From positions 567,825 through 631,824 of the forward strand of contig CAXAMN010021273.1 in NCBI GenBank assembly GCA_963970005.1: DNA of 64,000 nt, written 5' to 3'. The stretch comes from Durusdinium trenchii. Taxonomy: Eukaryota > Sar > Dinophyceae > Suessiales > Symbiodiniaceae. The position numbers and the translations under genes were made by a program. A model generated the notes under the pieces. The model did not search any database. It saw only the letters and a list, made by a program, of their open reading frames with translations, and was not told where the DNA came from. Below, in pieces: positions 22,106 through 34,150 of the stretch (within the stretch, counting starts at the first letter, position 1; every line of letters starts with the position of its first letter).

Positions 22106-23191
22106 GGGCACACTCTCATGGGATTCATTCCTTCAGCGCCGCTTGACAGGTTGGGCTGATCATCTTTGGACAGATCCTCTTCCTGAGCTTGCGCGGGCCT
22201 CGGAGGGGCCTTCAGGATCTGAAAAACGAAGGTCAAGCCTTTGCAGCGGAGGAACGGATGGATGGATGAGGAGAGTGGAAATCATTGGTAAATCACAAGG
22301 CTTTTGATTCTTCCAGTCTGGAAGAGGCCCAGGATGCTGGACATGCGCATAGGCCGGACCCATAGGCCGGAGAATCCGAGAAATGGGAGACTCCGGAGGT
22401 GCGGAGGATGTGAAGAATGGAGGAAGACATGTTTACGAAAGGAATCCTGTTTGCACCCCGCACTGTAGGTCATGGACACTCCGAATCATCCATGCATTTT
22501 TCGGGTCGATGATTCGACACGTCCGCCAAATGGGGCGTGTGCGCACGGCCGGCGTCGCAACGCCTCTAACGCCATGCCATTCCACATTTGGAACGCCTGA
22601 GGTTTTTGTCCATGCTCCTGTCGAAATTCGATGAAGTGCAGGACGTTTCTTTGTGCGGAGAAACGTGATCGGCATTCACGGGTCACGGGTCGGCTTTGGC
22701 GGGTCAAACCATGGTTTTCCTATAGCACTAAGGGCACTTCTAAACGGATCCCAGTAGATGGAAAATATGACTTAAACGAGATGATCCAATATAGTTAAAA
22801 ACACTGAAATCATATGGACGGCCTGCAAATTCGACATGTGAGTTTCAGGATCTAAATGTTTGAGCCGGTTTCCCATCCTACAATTATATAATTTGTCGAT
22901 GTATTTGATGGTAGATCCTTGGAGATGCTGAGGCAAAGAACAATCGATGCTGCACGCATGTTGCCATGTTGCGCTTGCACACTTTCCTGCGAAACCCCAA
23001 GGGGTTCCAGGGTGTTCGTATGTTTTCATATGTTCTGCACTGCAAAACACACAAAAACAACACATGCACCTCATATGTTTCACATGTCGGGGTGGCTTGA
23101 AAGTCACCGCCACCGCCACCGTCCGACGTCCGAAGTTCAGCACCTGTTCCGCATTGAACTTCCAATCCTGGGTGTGTTGATTTCGTGCCAG

Positions 23192-23327
23192 CAGAAGGAT
23201 GAAATGGAGCAGAAAGAGGCCGAGAAATTGAGCAAATCCAAGAAAGAAGTGGGGACGACCAGCAGCTTTCCTGAACGCCGACGCGCGCGGTGCGCGTGGT
23301 TGGATGCGGTTGTTCCTCGAGGGAGAG
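23192..23327 (+). CDS. Candidate exon, charged helix, unrecognised
   Basis: After a GTGCCAG acceptor at 23186-23191 the frame gives QKDEMEQKEAEKLSKSKKEV, then GTTSSFPERRRARCAWLDAV and VPRGRG before a GTGTAC donor at 23328. The first half is a Lys/Glu-rich helix of coiled-coil type, and the second half is basic. The codon mix and splice sites make this one of the better exon candidates. It may belong with the exons at 24.8-26.0 kb, but phase cannot be tested across the gap. Confidence 0.45.
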
Positions 23328-23539
23328 GTGTACTTTCAATAAGTGTGCATGCAAACAACAAGCAATGTACCAGCACAAGCTAGCTGTTTGGGGTGTGGTT
23401 GATTGACATCCCTTTACCTCTAGATTCTGAGCAGGTGGGAAACCTGGTGAGCAGAGGTGCTACCTCACCTGTGGGGGTGCCAAAACCATCCAAAACCCGG
23501 GTTTCCGCTTTCGCCACTTTCCCGGGTTTCTTCACGGGT

Positions 23540-23700
23540 CCAGTTCGGCTTGGACGCTTGCGTCACGAGTCACGAACAGCACCAGATTCGGCCCCTGCAC
23601 ATATCAGGAGGTCAGGTCTTGTCAGGTCCCAAACGGCCGCAAGAACGATCTCCTTCTGGTTCTGCGACTTGCGGCCAAAGGGTCTTAGGGATGTTTTGTG
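23540..23700 (+). CDS. GC-rich exon candidate, frame undecided
   Basis: All three + frames are open over much of this pocket and two give plausible peptides (for example NGRKNDLLLVLRLAAKG ending in TAG, and HQIRPLHISGGQVLSGPKRP). The preceding sequence has a GGTCCAG acceptor. No family is recognised. Confidence 0.25.
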
Positions 23701-24369
23701 GGGGGATTCCAGGGAAGGATGGACAGATGTTCCTGGAAAAAGATGCCCATGCATAGCCCTTCTCTCTGAGCCAATTCCAAAATTCTCCCTTCCGGTCGCA
23801 GTTCCCTGAGCCACTCCATGCACGGAATCTTTGAGCTACAATGGACACCTCAAACCACCGTAGTCGTGTACCCAAATATGCCAGTACCATGAGTCGTATT
23901 TGGGTTTGTTGTGTTCGAGTAGAAGGAAACCCATGTTTCCGCGACCACGGAAGTTCTCAAGTGCGGAAGGGGCGCCCGTCGCCTTCGGGTGTCACGAAAG
24001 TCACGGGATGGTCTCCTTCGGATGCACGACACGGAGCATGGGTCGAATTCGACTGATTCGACTGTTACGTTCGTAGCGATGGACCTGTTGGCCTTTCCTA
24101 CTTCCCTTACGCTTAGGGCCTCCGGATCTCCCGGTCCGGGAGGCGTCCCCCCAAAGTCCGGTCTTCTTCTTGGTCCAGGTGTTTCATGCGGAAGCAGGGT
24201 TTTTCACCTGGCTGTGTGGAGATCTGGAGGTCCAAGCTTGACTTACACTCCGACGAACACATCACATGGAAGTGGACAGCCTCCTGTTTGTAAAGGAAAG
24301 TAGACTTCTAAGGGGTCATTGTCCACTTCCATGTTAGTGAGTCAGAGTGTACAAGGAAGATCGGTCGTG

Positions 24370-24560
24370 TCACACCGAAGCTGGAAAAGACCCAGATGAG
24401 GGAGGGTCGAGGGTCAGCTTTGAAAAACTGCACCATGCAATCTTCCAACTGAAAGATTCATCTGAGACAAGGTGGCTATGGGTCAAATACCTGGCAAGAC
24501 CTCAGGCAAGACATGGTGAGTGCCTTGAGGCAAGCCTGTGGGGAATTCAAGGAGCAACTG
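24370..24560 (+). CDS. Candidate exon, unrecognised
   Basis: Part of a 140-codon open frame. The first part, DPDEGGSRVSFEKLHHAIFQ, then LKDSSETRWLWVKYLARPQ, looks coding, and the later part less so. It directly precedes the exon at 24791 on the same strand. Confidence 0.3.
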
Positions 24561-24790
24561 TGAGCAGCAGTTGTTCTGGGCCTACCATACCTCAGGGTCA
24601 TAGTGTTTTGATGTGTTTTGGTTCTTCAGCTCTGGCCCTTGGAAAAACCATCCTTTCGTGGCCGCTCCCGTCACCGAGGCCTGCGCTCCCTGTTTCGTGC
24701 TCGGGGCTCGGTGGTGTTAGACACACGTGTCGTTTGCGTATGGTACCTACCCAACTGCGTGGGCTTTGAACCCATGCTTTGGGGCTTGAG

Positions 24791-24913
24791 AGGCTTGCTG
24801 CCCTGTTGAACCAGGTCTCGTGGTGTATTGGTCGAAAGGAATTCGAACGGGATCTGACTTTTGAGCGCTTTGGGGCGTTGGGACTGCCAGAAGCCCGTGG
24901 GATGAGCTATGAA
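24791..24913 (+). CDS. Exon of an unrecognised gene (23-26 kb cluster)
   Basis: A frame with no ATG and strong coding character: RLAALLNQVSWCIGRKEFER, then DLTFERFGALGLPEARGMSY, then E. It starts after GGCTTGAG in phase 0 and either continues a few codons to a TAA at 24935 or ends at a GA-type donor after SYE, in phase with the next exon (25327). The mixed acidic, basic and aromatic composition is typical of a soluble domain. I do not recognise the family. Confidence 0.45.
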
Positions 24914-25326
24914 GATATCATATCTATATCTAGCTAAAGGATGTGGTTGTGAAGGGACAACTTCCTGCGCCTGCGTAGCTGCTACTGTTTATTTTTAAAG
25001 GAAGTGTGTATTGCTGGGGCTTTTTCCTGGTATCACCCGGCTCCTTTGCTTGCTCAGTCGATGGTTGCCCATGTTCGTTGCCATTGCCTTCCATAATGAT
25101 GTGTTTAGTTTTTGTAAGTTCTTGGGCCATGAAGTGGAGAGAAGAACTGATCCAGAAGGAGTGGTCAGTACTTCTTCCAACTTCAATGGATCACTTCAGG
25201 GCATGTTTGTTTTTTTTTCCTGGATACGGATACACTTCAGAACTCCCAAACAACCCACGTAGACGGGTCCTGTCCACACGTCAAGCTTGCCTTCTCATGC
25301 CTGCTCCGCTTGACCCGGCCCCCCAG

Positions 25327-25480
25327 GCGGCGAGCACCCTAAGGGTAGTGGCTGAGACCTGGCGTGAGGCGGTGCAGGAGAAGAAGGCAGTCCTCGACCG
25401 GTGGAGAAGAAGGGATGGACGTCCCAGTTGCTTCCGTTTTCAGGCGTTGACCCAACAAGAGGTGCTGAACATGGTGAAAG
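25327..25480 (+). CDS. Exon of an unrecognised gene (23-26 kb cluster)
   Basis: Between a GCCCCCCAG acceptor and AAAG|GTCATG. It encodes AASTLRVVAETWREAVQEKK, then AVLDRWRRRDGRPSCFRFQA, then LTQQEVLNMVK. It is amphipathic, Arg-rich and likely helical. The frame stays open beyond the proposed donor until an in-frame TGA at 25591-25593, after which coding-like text resumes in the same frame. Confidence 0.5.
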
Positions 25481-25593
25481 GTCATGGTTATCTCTCTAAA
25501 TGGACATGTCGTTCGCAGCATCGGATTCCGAAGACACCCATTGGGTATACCCGTACCATACGCGATCACCCCTTTCCCGCCTTTCACCAGTGA

Positions 25594-25700
25594 CATGATT
25601 TCGCTGGGATGGGCTCACCTGGTCGAATCATCTTCCACTTGGAGCCCACCCAGGAAGATAATTCTTGCAAGTTCTTTGTCTATGATAATCTCTCCAGCAT
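25594..25700 (+). CDS. Exon of an unrecognised gene (23-26 kb cluster)
   Basis: It encodes HDFAGMGSPGRIIFHLEPTQ, then EDNSCKFFVYDNLSS, and ends AGCAT|GTGAGT, a textbook donor, in phase 2. That phase matches the next exon at 25862. The left border is unresolved: the nearest acceptor, ACCAG at 25586-25590, would place a TGA as the first codon in this frame. A second frame is open across both exons, but its product is less protein-like. Confidence 0.45.
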
Positions 25701-25861
25701 GTGAGTTCCCTACCTGGATGCTTTGAGTCGACGGATGGATTGCTGCCGTAAACATGCCGTAAACGAGCCGTGAAGCAGCAAGTTGCAAGGGGATGACGCT
25801 TCCTTCCCATCTGATAACCATGTTTTTCAATTTTTTTCGTTGACTCTGGTCGTCGCGCCAG

Positions 25862-25960
25862 GTCTCGCCAGAAGAGGACGTCCTGCGGTGGTGGTGTCTC
25901 AACGAACCCGCCCCCTGAAGAGGGGCGCGGCGAATCCACTGCAGATGTGTTTGATATTTG
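25862..25960 (+). CDS. Exon of an unrecognised gene (23-26 kb cluster)
   Basis: It follows CGCGCCAG, 161 bases after the previous donor, and starts with the one base needed to complete its codon. It reads SRQKRTSCGGGVSTNPPPEE, then GRGESTADVFDI, ending TTTG|GTTAGT in phase 2. Phase agreement at the left junction supports real splicing. Gene identity is unknown. Confidence 0.45.
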
Positions 25961-25999
25961 GTTAGTGTTGGATTCGTTTCCCAGAGACTCCATTTATGA

Positions 26000-28900
26000 C
26001 ATATTACAGAGTATATAAGGTGGTTTTTGTGTAGGGGTCGGTCAATTATAGGCAATTCTATTCAATCTCACGAGTGTTGGGGGATCTGGGCCGGACGTAA
26101 GTCCCATGGCCGGACGTAAGGAACCAGGTGCAATTGGCACCGGACAGTTTTCGGATCGGCAGCTAAGGAACCAGGGTTTTTGGCTGGTCTACGGTGGAAG
26201 GCCTTTGGAACCACTGGTTAGCTGTATTACTTGGGAACTGAGTAGACTGGTTTAGCTCCGTTGAGCGTCGACCGTGTGCCGGAAGAGACCACGGTGAGCA
26301 GTACAGAGACCACGGTAGGGCCAATACTCGTAGGGCCAATCCATGCCTAGACATTGATCCCTGAAAGCACCCCAAGGTAGGTATTTATGATATTCTATAC
26401 ATGACATGCAACGTTTGGGATATCAGTAAAATAGCTAATTTCTCTCACTGGTCGGCGTCGGTGAACATTTGGTTTTGTCAGATGGTGGATCTCCCACTGA
26501 CTGTCACTGACGAAACTTCGGCCTGCACGTTTGTTTGTTCCACAGGAACTTGGTCCGGGTCATTCCATGACAATTCCCGTCAGAGCAGAGAATGCTCAAG
26601 CTTAGCGAGTCCGGATCAGATCACTATTGGACTCCGTTATTAGTTGCATTTGGTGAAGATGTTCATAGAGGTGCAGGATAAGAGTGAAACTCTGAAAGAT
26701 GCCCTCCCCGTAACTATTGTTTCTGAGCAGCTGACAGGACCTGATCTCGGCAGCTTTCAGAATCTACGTACTGGTAGAAGCAATTGGACTCATCAGTTAG
26801 CTTTGTGAACAGTAGGTTAGAGGCCATCGCTAGTAGGTTGGAGGCCATCGCTAGTAGGTTGGAGGTAGGTTGCAGGCCATTGCTATTAGGGTGGAGGCTC
26901 AGTGGGGATGACCGGTCATGACCTCCAACTCCTTGGTGGTGTCCGGCCATGGCTTGCGAAAGAGACAGCTGGTCGCCTGGTTCTCCGAGCGCCTCGGCCA
27001 TGAAAGACACCACGACGTTTCTCGTTGTTGCGCGCCCAAAAGACGTGGCATTTACATTTTGCGGCATTAGAACATGTTGTTCTACGTCAACATCGGTGGT
27101 CGTCGTTCGAAACGCTTCTTATATACCGTATACCGTATACGTTCCTTAAAGCAGGAGGCCCCCAAGGGGTTGCTGTATGTTGTTGCGCGTGGACCTGAGG
27201 GTGGGTGGGGTTACGGTTCTAGACATCGGGAATCCCGCTCGCCAGAAGTTCGCACATGAATCTCCAGGATACACTCCCGAAAACTAACATAGACCCTGAC
27301 ATGGGTCCCATGGAAGGCTGTTTTCCTCTACCAACCAGGGGCTTTCTGGTTCCATGGGATCGTCTTCCAGGGTGTTATCTCCTTAAGCTGCACCCAGACC
27401 GCGACCCTGGACTCGAATCCTCTGGACGGGGTCGGACCCGAATCCTTTGGAGGGCTTTGGGGTCTCAAATCCTTATAGGTTTTGAGGGACCGAGGGCCGG
27501 GCTGTTGGGAGCGTTGGGGCAGCACCTCAGAAAGGCACCGACGGAATTACTCACCCCGTCGTCACCCACAGGAATGTCTGCGAGGCTGGAGGGCGGGAGG
27601 AGGGAGGGAGGGAGGGAGGGAGAGGGAGGGGCACAGCATGTGCGCGAAAACTTTGAGACTTTGAGGTTCTGGTCTCTCCAGCCAGGACACCCCGAAGGTC
27701 CAGGTAATGATCAAGGACGTGTTTTCTGGGAGAAAGCTGGATCGCAGAAAGACCACTTTGCAAAGACTAGTCTCCGATCCAATCAATCTCATGGGCCTTC
27801 ACAGTCACGGTCCACTTGGTGATTGCGGACGGTTCCTATTGACTCGACATACTGGGCAGGCGTTTAGTGTTTGTTTTGCTGTTTGAATTTTGTGATTCCT
27901 TCTACCAGGTCATCCAATAGGTGTCCAATGGAGGTCCATAGGCAGTCGTAGAGTAGTCTATTGGACACCCATTGGATGACCCAGTGTAGAAGTCGCATAT
28001 GATTCGATGGGGGGCCAGAGGGTCCAGACAGCACCTTAGCCGTCTCGGTGAAGAATCCCCTAGACTCGGCTCACCTGCTTGATTGGGCTTTATTTTAACC
28101 TTACTTCCTTTTACTCCTGTAGAGCTCCATTTGGGCTCCGGACCCCTAAGAATCCGTGGCCCTTCTCCGGAAGGGTTTGGTTCGGGGAGGGCCGCACAGA
28201 TTCCAATCAATTTGTAATCTCCGTTTTGAACGTTTGAAGGGGCAAAGTACCGGAGTGGAGGCGCCAGGTGGCTTCAGGCGCTGGGCCTATTTCTCCGAGT
28301 TCCATGCTACTGCCAGGTGGCGCGTTGCCTCAAGCTGGAGACGCCAGGTGAGAAAAGCAGACCGGGTTTCCAGTGCTCTAGTGCGGAGCAGTGCGACATG
28401 GTCGGCATGGTATGGTCATGGGGAATTTCTTGGATGGCTTGGTGGTCACTTGGATGGTCATACCTGGCACCCTCGAAAGGACCTGGTCACCACGAATGGT
28501 CAACCTCTTAGGACCCAAGCGTCGGTCGTGACAAACGAAGTTTGTGTGGACCTGTTGGAGGATGCCGAAAGTTTTTTCATAATAGCCAAAAAAAGGAAAC
28601 ATAACAATATTACTATATATATAGTAAATATAATGATATATAGGAGTAGATAATGCATGCATTTAGACGCCCAGCAATGCGGTCAGATGTCGCCCTTGAA
28701 AGAAGGCTTCCACAAATGAGCTACGGCCAACCTCCCCAAATAAACTCTTTACAGTAGTGGGGATTACAACGAGGTTTTTGACCTGAGTTAGGACATATGG
28801 CCAACTAGGATCATGTTTGGATTGACTCAGTGCTGGGACACCATCCCAGACCTTCCATGTATGGACTATTGCTTGCATTCGGTTGGTTTTAAGATGTTGT

Positions 28901-29580
28901 AAGGGTCAATGTGGGCAATTATTCCACTCCCATGGATGATTGGGGCATTTGTCCTCAAATGTCCTCAAGCAATCGTCTCCAAGGAGACGGAGCATCGACA
29001 TTGAGGACACGCTTCGACTTGACTGGACAAGAAGCCAGACCTGAACGAGGCAAAAACATCAAGCTTGTCCAGCAACCAACAGTCTTAGACTTGAGCAGTC
29101 AGCAACCACTACATCCAATGTGTTTTGTTGGGGGATCTTCCAACCACTGCGGAACTCAGAACCAGCACGTGAAAAACAACAAAAAACAAGAAGCACCAAA
29201 AAACAGACTTGGACGCGACATCAGCCACGCCCCCTTCTTTTCGTCGGTGCTTTAAGCTGTCGCCCACAGGCAGCTACCGGGTGGAACTCTTCTTGGAGAA
29301 TGAGACCGAGGCTGGGCGATTGTCACCTGGCTCGACCAACCACCTGGGAGGGCCCCGTTTGAGACCCTCCGGGCACCTTCTCAGAAGGTACCCGAACTGA
29401 CTCACTAACATGGAAGTGGAAAACCAGCTAATTGTACTATAGCGATGGCCTCCAACCCACTACACTCCCTGGAATCATCATGGTTACGTGGAAAACCAGC
29501 TGTTTGTAGAGGATTTTCAGGGTCTTCCAAGTGGCCCTGGCTCCATTTCCATGTGTTCGTCGGTCCGTGTACTTGGACCC
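26000..29580. other. Repeat-rich stretch, few exon candidates
   Basis: It contains a 21-base tandem repeat (GTAGGTTGGAGGCCATCGCTA type, 26810-26885), family A copy 4 (27393-27519), a GGGA microsatellite (27597-27628), an inverted pair around CAATGGGTGTCCAATAG (27905-27985) and a 165-codon open frame (28156-28653) whose middle, AYFSEFHATARWRVASSWRR, might be an exon but lacks support. The pocket at 26945-27060 has two open frames and no recognised product. Confidence 0.4.
27393..27519 (-). repeat. MITE-like element, family A copy 4
   Basis: Begins CCCAGACCGCGACCCTGG and ends near GAGCGTTGGGG. It is internally like copies 2 and 3 but more diverged. Confidence 0.65.
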
Positions 29581-29584
29581 CTAC

Positions 29585-29744
29585 AGCCTACCGTGTCACC
29601 GTGTCTCACGGTGAAACCCGAGTGGTGAAGGCGGTGAAGGGTCTCATGTTCCGGGGCGGCATCGCGACGAGTTCGCGTTCGGACGCGACGAGTTGGGCGA
29701 AGCAAGGATCCGCAGGGGCATCCATAGGGATGGTGATGGTGTGA
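29585..29744 (+). CDS. Candidate terminal exon, unrecognised
   Basis: Part of a 99-codon frame ending TGA at 29742-29744. The last 50 residues (TAYRVTVSHGETRVVKAVKG, then LMFRGGIATSSRSDATSWAK) have coding character and high GC at third positions. The upstream half is repeat-derived (GGAAGTGGAAAACCAGCT family). Function unknown. Confidence 0.3.
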
Positions 29745-32700
29745 CAGGGAAGAGCTGAGCGAGCGCCGTGTTCCGGCTGGGTTTGGAACCGTGAATTGGT
29801 GTGGAGATGATGTGTTTTTTGTTTCAAGAAGTGGTAGTAATATGCAGAAATCCCTAGGATTTCAACCACATATTCAGAAGGTGGTTGAGGTGGGTTTGAG
29901 GGTCTAAATACCTTCTGAGGATCTGGTTGGAGCCCTACTGTAAGGAATAGTACTCTTTCTCTCCACTCCTGGCACCATCGGAAAGTCTATTCCACTCATT
30001 TCGTTGATGTAGGCTTAACTTGTTTGCGGACCCTCAGGGTCCTCAACAGGGACCGAAACTGGCCGCGTTTCGGGCCCGCGTGTTCGGTGTTCCAGACCGA
30101 TGGCGTTTGAAGCACCCACTGGGCGATGGGATGCATGGAACACGTCTCGTCCATCCAAAGTGGGAGACCCCTCTCAGTTCCACCCCCTGGCCAGGGCCAG
30201 GGTGTCTCCTTTTTTAGACTGCACACCTGCGGGTGCTGGTAGGAAGAGTTGGGTCAGTTCTGTTCACTCAGTTGAAGCTGCAGAACGGACTCTGGTCCAG
30301 CACGAAAAAGCTCCTAGTAGCTTCTTGCTCCTAGTAGTAAGGCCAGGAGACCCTAGTAGCGTCCTTCCTCCTAGTAGCGATGCCAGCAGCCCCTATTAGC
30401 TTCTTTTTTGCTTTCAGGTGGCTCTGCATCGCTTCAACCAGTGCTTTCCCCAGAGCCACGCGCGTTCGGATGGCCTAGTCTACCAGTCCATGGCGCGTTT
30501 CGAGTGGCCGGGCGACTGGTTGATCTTGGTTGTCTTCCTTTGACCGGAATATGGGGATGGGTCAAAACCTAGAGGCCCCTAGACCATGCGCTGGACAATC
30601 TTTTCTGATTGTTTGATTTGTGTCCTCTTTGTCTTCTCACTCCAGAGCGGGTGGGAAGGTCAGCCAGTTTCATCCTGACGGCGTAAAACCTAGAGCCCCT
30701 AAGACCATGTTGTAGAAGCCTTCCAGGTAGGTCAACCGGTCTGTATCCTGGTACCACGACCGCCATTTGACTATGACTAAAATCACTGTCCAGGGCTCCA
30801 ACTACCGTTCGGGTGGGTGCCAGGGGGGTCAGTCCCCACCTTCTGAGGATATGGGCCAGGGGCCCTTGGGCCTTGTCGTCACGGGTTTCCGCTCACCAGA
30901 AAAGACACAAGCTCGGCTTTGAGTGTGTCAAGATGCGATTTCGGACCCCCCCAAAGTTGCTACCTGCCCCAACAGCAAGAGCCAAGTTTTGCTGTGGGGA
31001 TCCTGTCCCACATCCTCAGAGGGATCGTTAGTTAGACCCCCTACTCACCCCAGCTGCCTTCGTTCTGCGGAGGTAGTTGGAGGTTCGTCCAGGTATTCGC
31101 TTTGCCCATCTCAGGCAGTCTTCCAGAGGTGCATCAAATTGACTAAGCACATGGCAAGATAGAAAATGCATAAATTTGAACACCCAGCCTAAGCTGACAC
31201 AACACAGATCCATCACACATCCATACAGATCCAAACATCCATGACAGATTATATATGATATATATATAGAGATCTGCAATGATCTGCAGACCCAGGCTTG
31301 GCATCCCCTGATGATCAGCTTCAAAAGAGGTGCGCCTACTGGGCATGCCTGATCTTGGTGGTCTACATTCTACATCTTGTCAGATCTTGCTACAGGGCAC
31401 CCTGTGGTGGTGAGGAGAAAAAGCACAAGTAATATCGGAGGATATCGGAGGGTCGTTTTGAATGTCCGCGGTAGATTCGCAAAGCTCCAAGCACAAGAAG
31501 GTGAAGAATAGTATGCAAACCCATGCTGAACAGACAACAAGATCAACAAGCTAGGACAGCAGAGCTCAAGCAAGCGCTTCATTGTGGGGCGAAGTGAAGG
31601 ATTCTTGCCGCCTGACCACAGTATGTTCAACCCAAGAAACGCTGGATCCTTGAAGTGATCCCGGATCCCTTTCGGTGCCTCTCTTGGACTCCACCAGCTT
31701 CACCCTCCCTCATGGCTCGAAGTAGCTTGGACTTCATGGCTCGAAGTTGGCTGGAAGGGACTTGGCACCTGGTTGGTAATCCAAGGACCATAAAACCGTC
31801 TAACCGTCAGTCTTCATGTTTGGGATCCACCATGACATGGTGCTTGGAGCCCACAAAATCATCGAAGAACAACAAGCATATAGGTAGGAATTGGGTGGGA
31901 AGCACGGGGGGTTCATCAAGCCAAACTCCAAAACATGGAGGATCCTGAAAAAGAAGAAGGGACAAACACCAGCAGATCCCAGAGGTTCCACTACAAGTTT
32001 CAATTTGTACCTGGACCGTCCTGTCTGGGTGTCCTGTTTGGACATCTATAAGTAGTATATAGGGTAGTCCATTGAACACCCGGACAGGATGGTCCTGGTA
32101 TGTGTTTTTTGGTACCAGTGGTGGTCGAGGGGTATAACTTGTACTAACAAAGAAGAATGGAAAGACACCAACAGTATGTCTTTCTGTTACATGGGGCCCG
32201 CCCTAGAACAGGACAGGCTTTGCCAGACCCGAATCCCACGTATAATGTCCTCATTTGGTTCAACAAACTATAGTCAATTTTGAAAGCAACACATCCTGAA
32301 GAGTATCCAATTCAGCCATTTCTGTTTCTCACCCATGATCCACGAATCATTCACATCTCACCCTGGTTCAAAAGGGGGAGACATCTCACCCCTTGCCGCC
32401 ATGGCAGCACCGCTGGCAGCACCGCTGGTAGCACCGCTGGTGCTCGTCACCCCCACCCGGGAGCCGCCGATGCCCTCAGCCCTGCAGCGGCACCGAGCGA
32501 TGCCGTTGCCGCACGAGCGCACGGACTCGACATGGGAGTCCGCGTCGGTGCCGTGGTTTTTCAATACACTCCCTGGAATCATCATGGTTACGTGGAAAAC
32601 CACCTATTTGTACAGGTCAATGGTCTTCCGAAATCGGGGCCAGGCCATCCGCTTCCATGATTCCAGGCCCCTCAAAGACACTGAGCTGGATCTTGTAGAC

Positions 32701-32900
32701 GTAGACATACGTAGACTCGACCTGCGCTTTCTGAGGTTGGTAACAAGTCGACCAGAACGCCAAGAGTTTTCTTTTTTTTTCAAAACCATACCCAGGACCC
32801 TCCAAGGGGTGTCTATTTATAGCCCCTTAGCTGTTAAGGGGGGTCCATTAACCACCCCTTGAAGGCCCCGGACCAAAGATCTTGCATGGATGGCATGCTT
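29745..32900. other. Repeat-rich stretch, weak exon candidates
   Basis: It contains the inverted second copy of the AGCTACTAG repeat (30309-30405), a direct duplication around AAAACCTAGAG(G)CCCC(TA)AGACCATG at 30567 and 30685, and TA runs. The GC-rich pocket at 32395-32560, with a repeated GCAGCACCGCTGG, is open in two frames (Ala-rich). The frame at 30903-31031 (HKLGFECVKMRFRTPPKLLP) is a weak exon candidate. Nothing is recognised. Confidence 0.35.
30309..30405 (-). repeat. AGCTACTAG-type interspersed repeat, second copy
   Basis: Inverted relative to 18070-18178 (GCTCCTAGTAGCTTCTTGCT, then CCTAGTAGCGATGCCAGCAG). Confidence 0.6.
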
Positions 32901-32910
32901 GGCATCTGAG

Positions 32911-33075
32911 GAGATCAAGAGTGTGCAACTCTCTCCTCGAGTGGATTCTCTCGCGGCCTATGGCCCGCTCTTCCGTGTTCCACATCTGGCAGTGCAGCCA
33001 CTTCCATGGGTCTTGCCCATCCTGGCACCCCCAACGGGGCCTGCCACTGAGCTGCAGTTCAACAACTTTAGTTAA
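32911..33075 (+). CDS. Candidate terminal exon, unrecognised
   Basis: After GGCATCTGAG the frame gives EIKSVQLSPRVDSLAAYGPL, then FRVPHLAVQPLPWVLPILAP, then PTGPATELQFNNFS and TAG at 33073-33075. It is Pro/Leu-rich with good third-position GC. It is clearly more coding-like than its neighbours, but the family is unknown. Confidence 0.4.
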   Translation, partial: EIKSVQLSPRVDSLAAYGPLFRVPHLAVQPLPWVLPILAPPTGPATELQFNNFS

Positions 33076-33479
33076 GCAGTTAAACCCAAAGAATATCAAA
33101 TGCAATCATAGAAAGCCAGTATCTATTGGCTAGGTTTGTTGGGTGTAAAGTTGCGATAGTCTCACATCAGGCACTGATCAAACATTACAATACATTAGGG
33201 ACCTTCGGTGTGGGGCTGCCCGCGGGGTGGCTATTCCCATGGACCTTCCAACAGGCGTTTCATGGTGACAGGTCCTAGAACCACCCGTTGGGTCCGGTCC
33301 TGGTATAGGTTTTGTCATAGAGCTAGTCCAAGACCAAAGACAAAGCTGGCTAAGCTGGGCAGCTTTAGTTCTAGGCAACTAATTGTATCCACTTCAAGAG
33401 GAATTATTCACGAACTACAGACTATGAGTTCAAAGGAATGCATTGTTACGAAAGCCTGCCTTCGTAGAAGGCGCCAGCG

Positions 33480-33690
33480 GAGTTGTGTTTGGCGAACGAA
33501 GTGAGTAGTTAGGGGGTCTGGGGGGGGTGGCCCGCAAAAGGTACACGTAAACTCGGCACATGCTGGGGGAGGAGGGTGCGTCGAGGGAAGGTTTTTTGAG
33601 GTTGTGTTGGAGGTGATTTTTGAGGGGTGGTGATGCAAGAAATGCAATTTGCATCATTTGCATCATCTGAATGGAAAGGTGTAGTTGGCA
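33480..33690 (+). repeat. Direct repeat, copy 1 of the 33.5/35.1 kb pair
   Basis: GGGGGGGTGGCCCG(C/A)(A)AAAGGTA(C/T)ACGTAAACTC and the GGTGGTGATGCAAGA...GCAT tail are shared with 35100-35225, 1.6 kb away, in the same orientation. Confidence 0.65.
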
Positions 33691-33855
33691 CCTTGCCAGG
33701 TATAGAGACCCAGGGTAGCTATAGTGCAGCTACCAGGTATAGTACTTCAAGTTCCCTTTCCGTCAATGGCTCGATAACCTCTACACCTGCACAGCAATCC
33801 ACAGCTTTGAAGCCTCATTCGCGCGATACCTGGGAACAGAATTGTAGCTACCCTG

Positions 33856-33865
33856 NNNNNNNNNN
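33856..33865. other. Assembly gap (10 N)
   Basis: Ten N. The sequence to the left ends in TAGCTACCCTG, the complement of CAGGGTAGCTA at 33712, so the gap falls inside an inverted repeat. Confidence 0.95.
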
Positions 33866-34065
33866 TCGCCAACTATACCCTTCAATAGGAACTCGAACAG
33901 CTCAAATCCAGAGGATTCTGAAAATGGCCTGGCTCCCTATATGAACCCTGGAAGACTGGGAAGCGAAGAGGTGGAAACAGCTGGGAGGTCTTGAACTTTT
34001 AAGTAAACAAAAGGCCACATTCAAGCAGCAGAAGGACAATGTGCATCCTCTGCTCCCGCTTCGCA

Positions 34066-34150
34066 GACCTTCATTTTTAAGGTGGCCTGAACAGAGTGTT
34101 TTAGGGCAGCAAACCCTGGTCTCAGGCCACCTTGAATATTGCTTGAAAAA
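34066..34150 (+). repeat. Palindromic repeat AGGTGGCCTGA...TCAGGCCACCT, copy 1
   Basis: Arms AAGGTGGCCTGA and TCAGGCCACCTT around GGGCAGCAAACCCTGG. The second copy is at 34975-35050 with about 80% similar text by eye. Confidence 0.6.
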
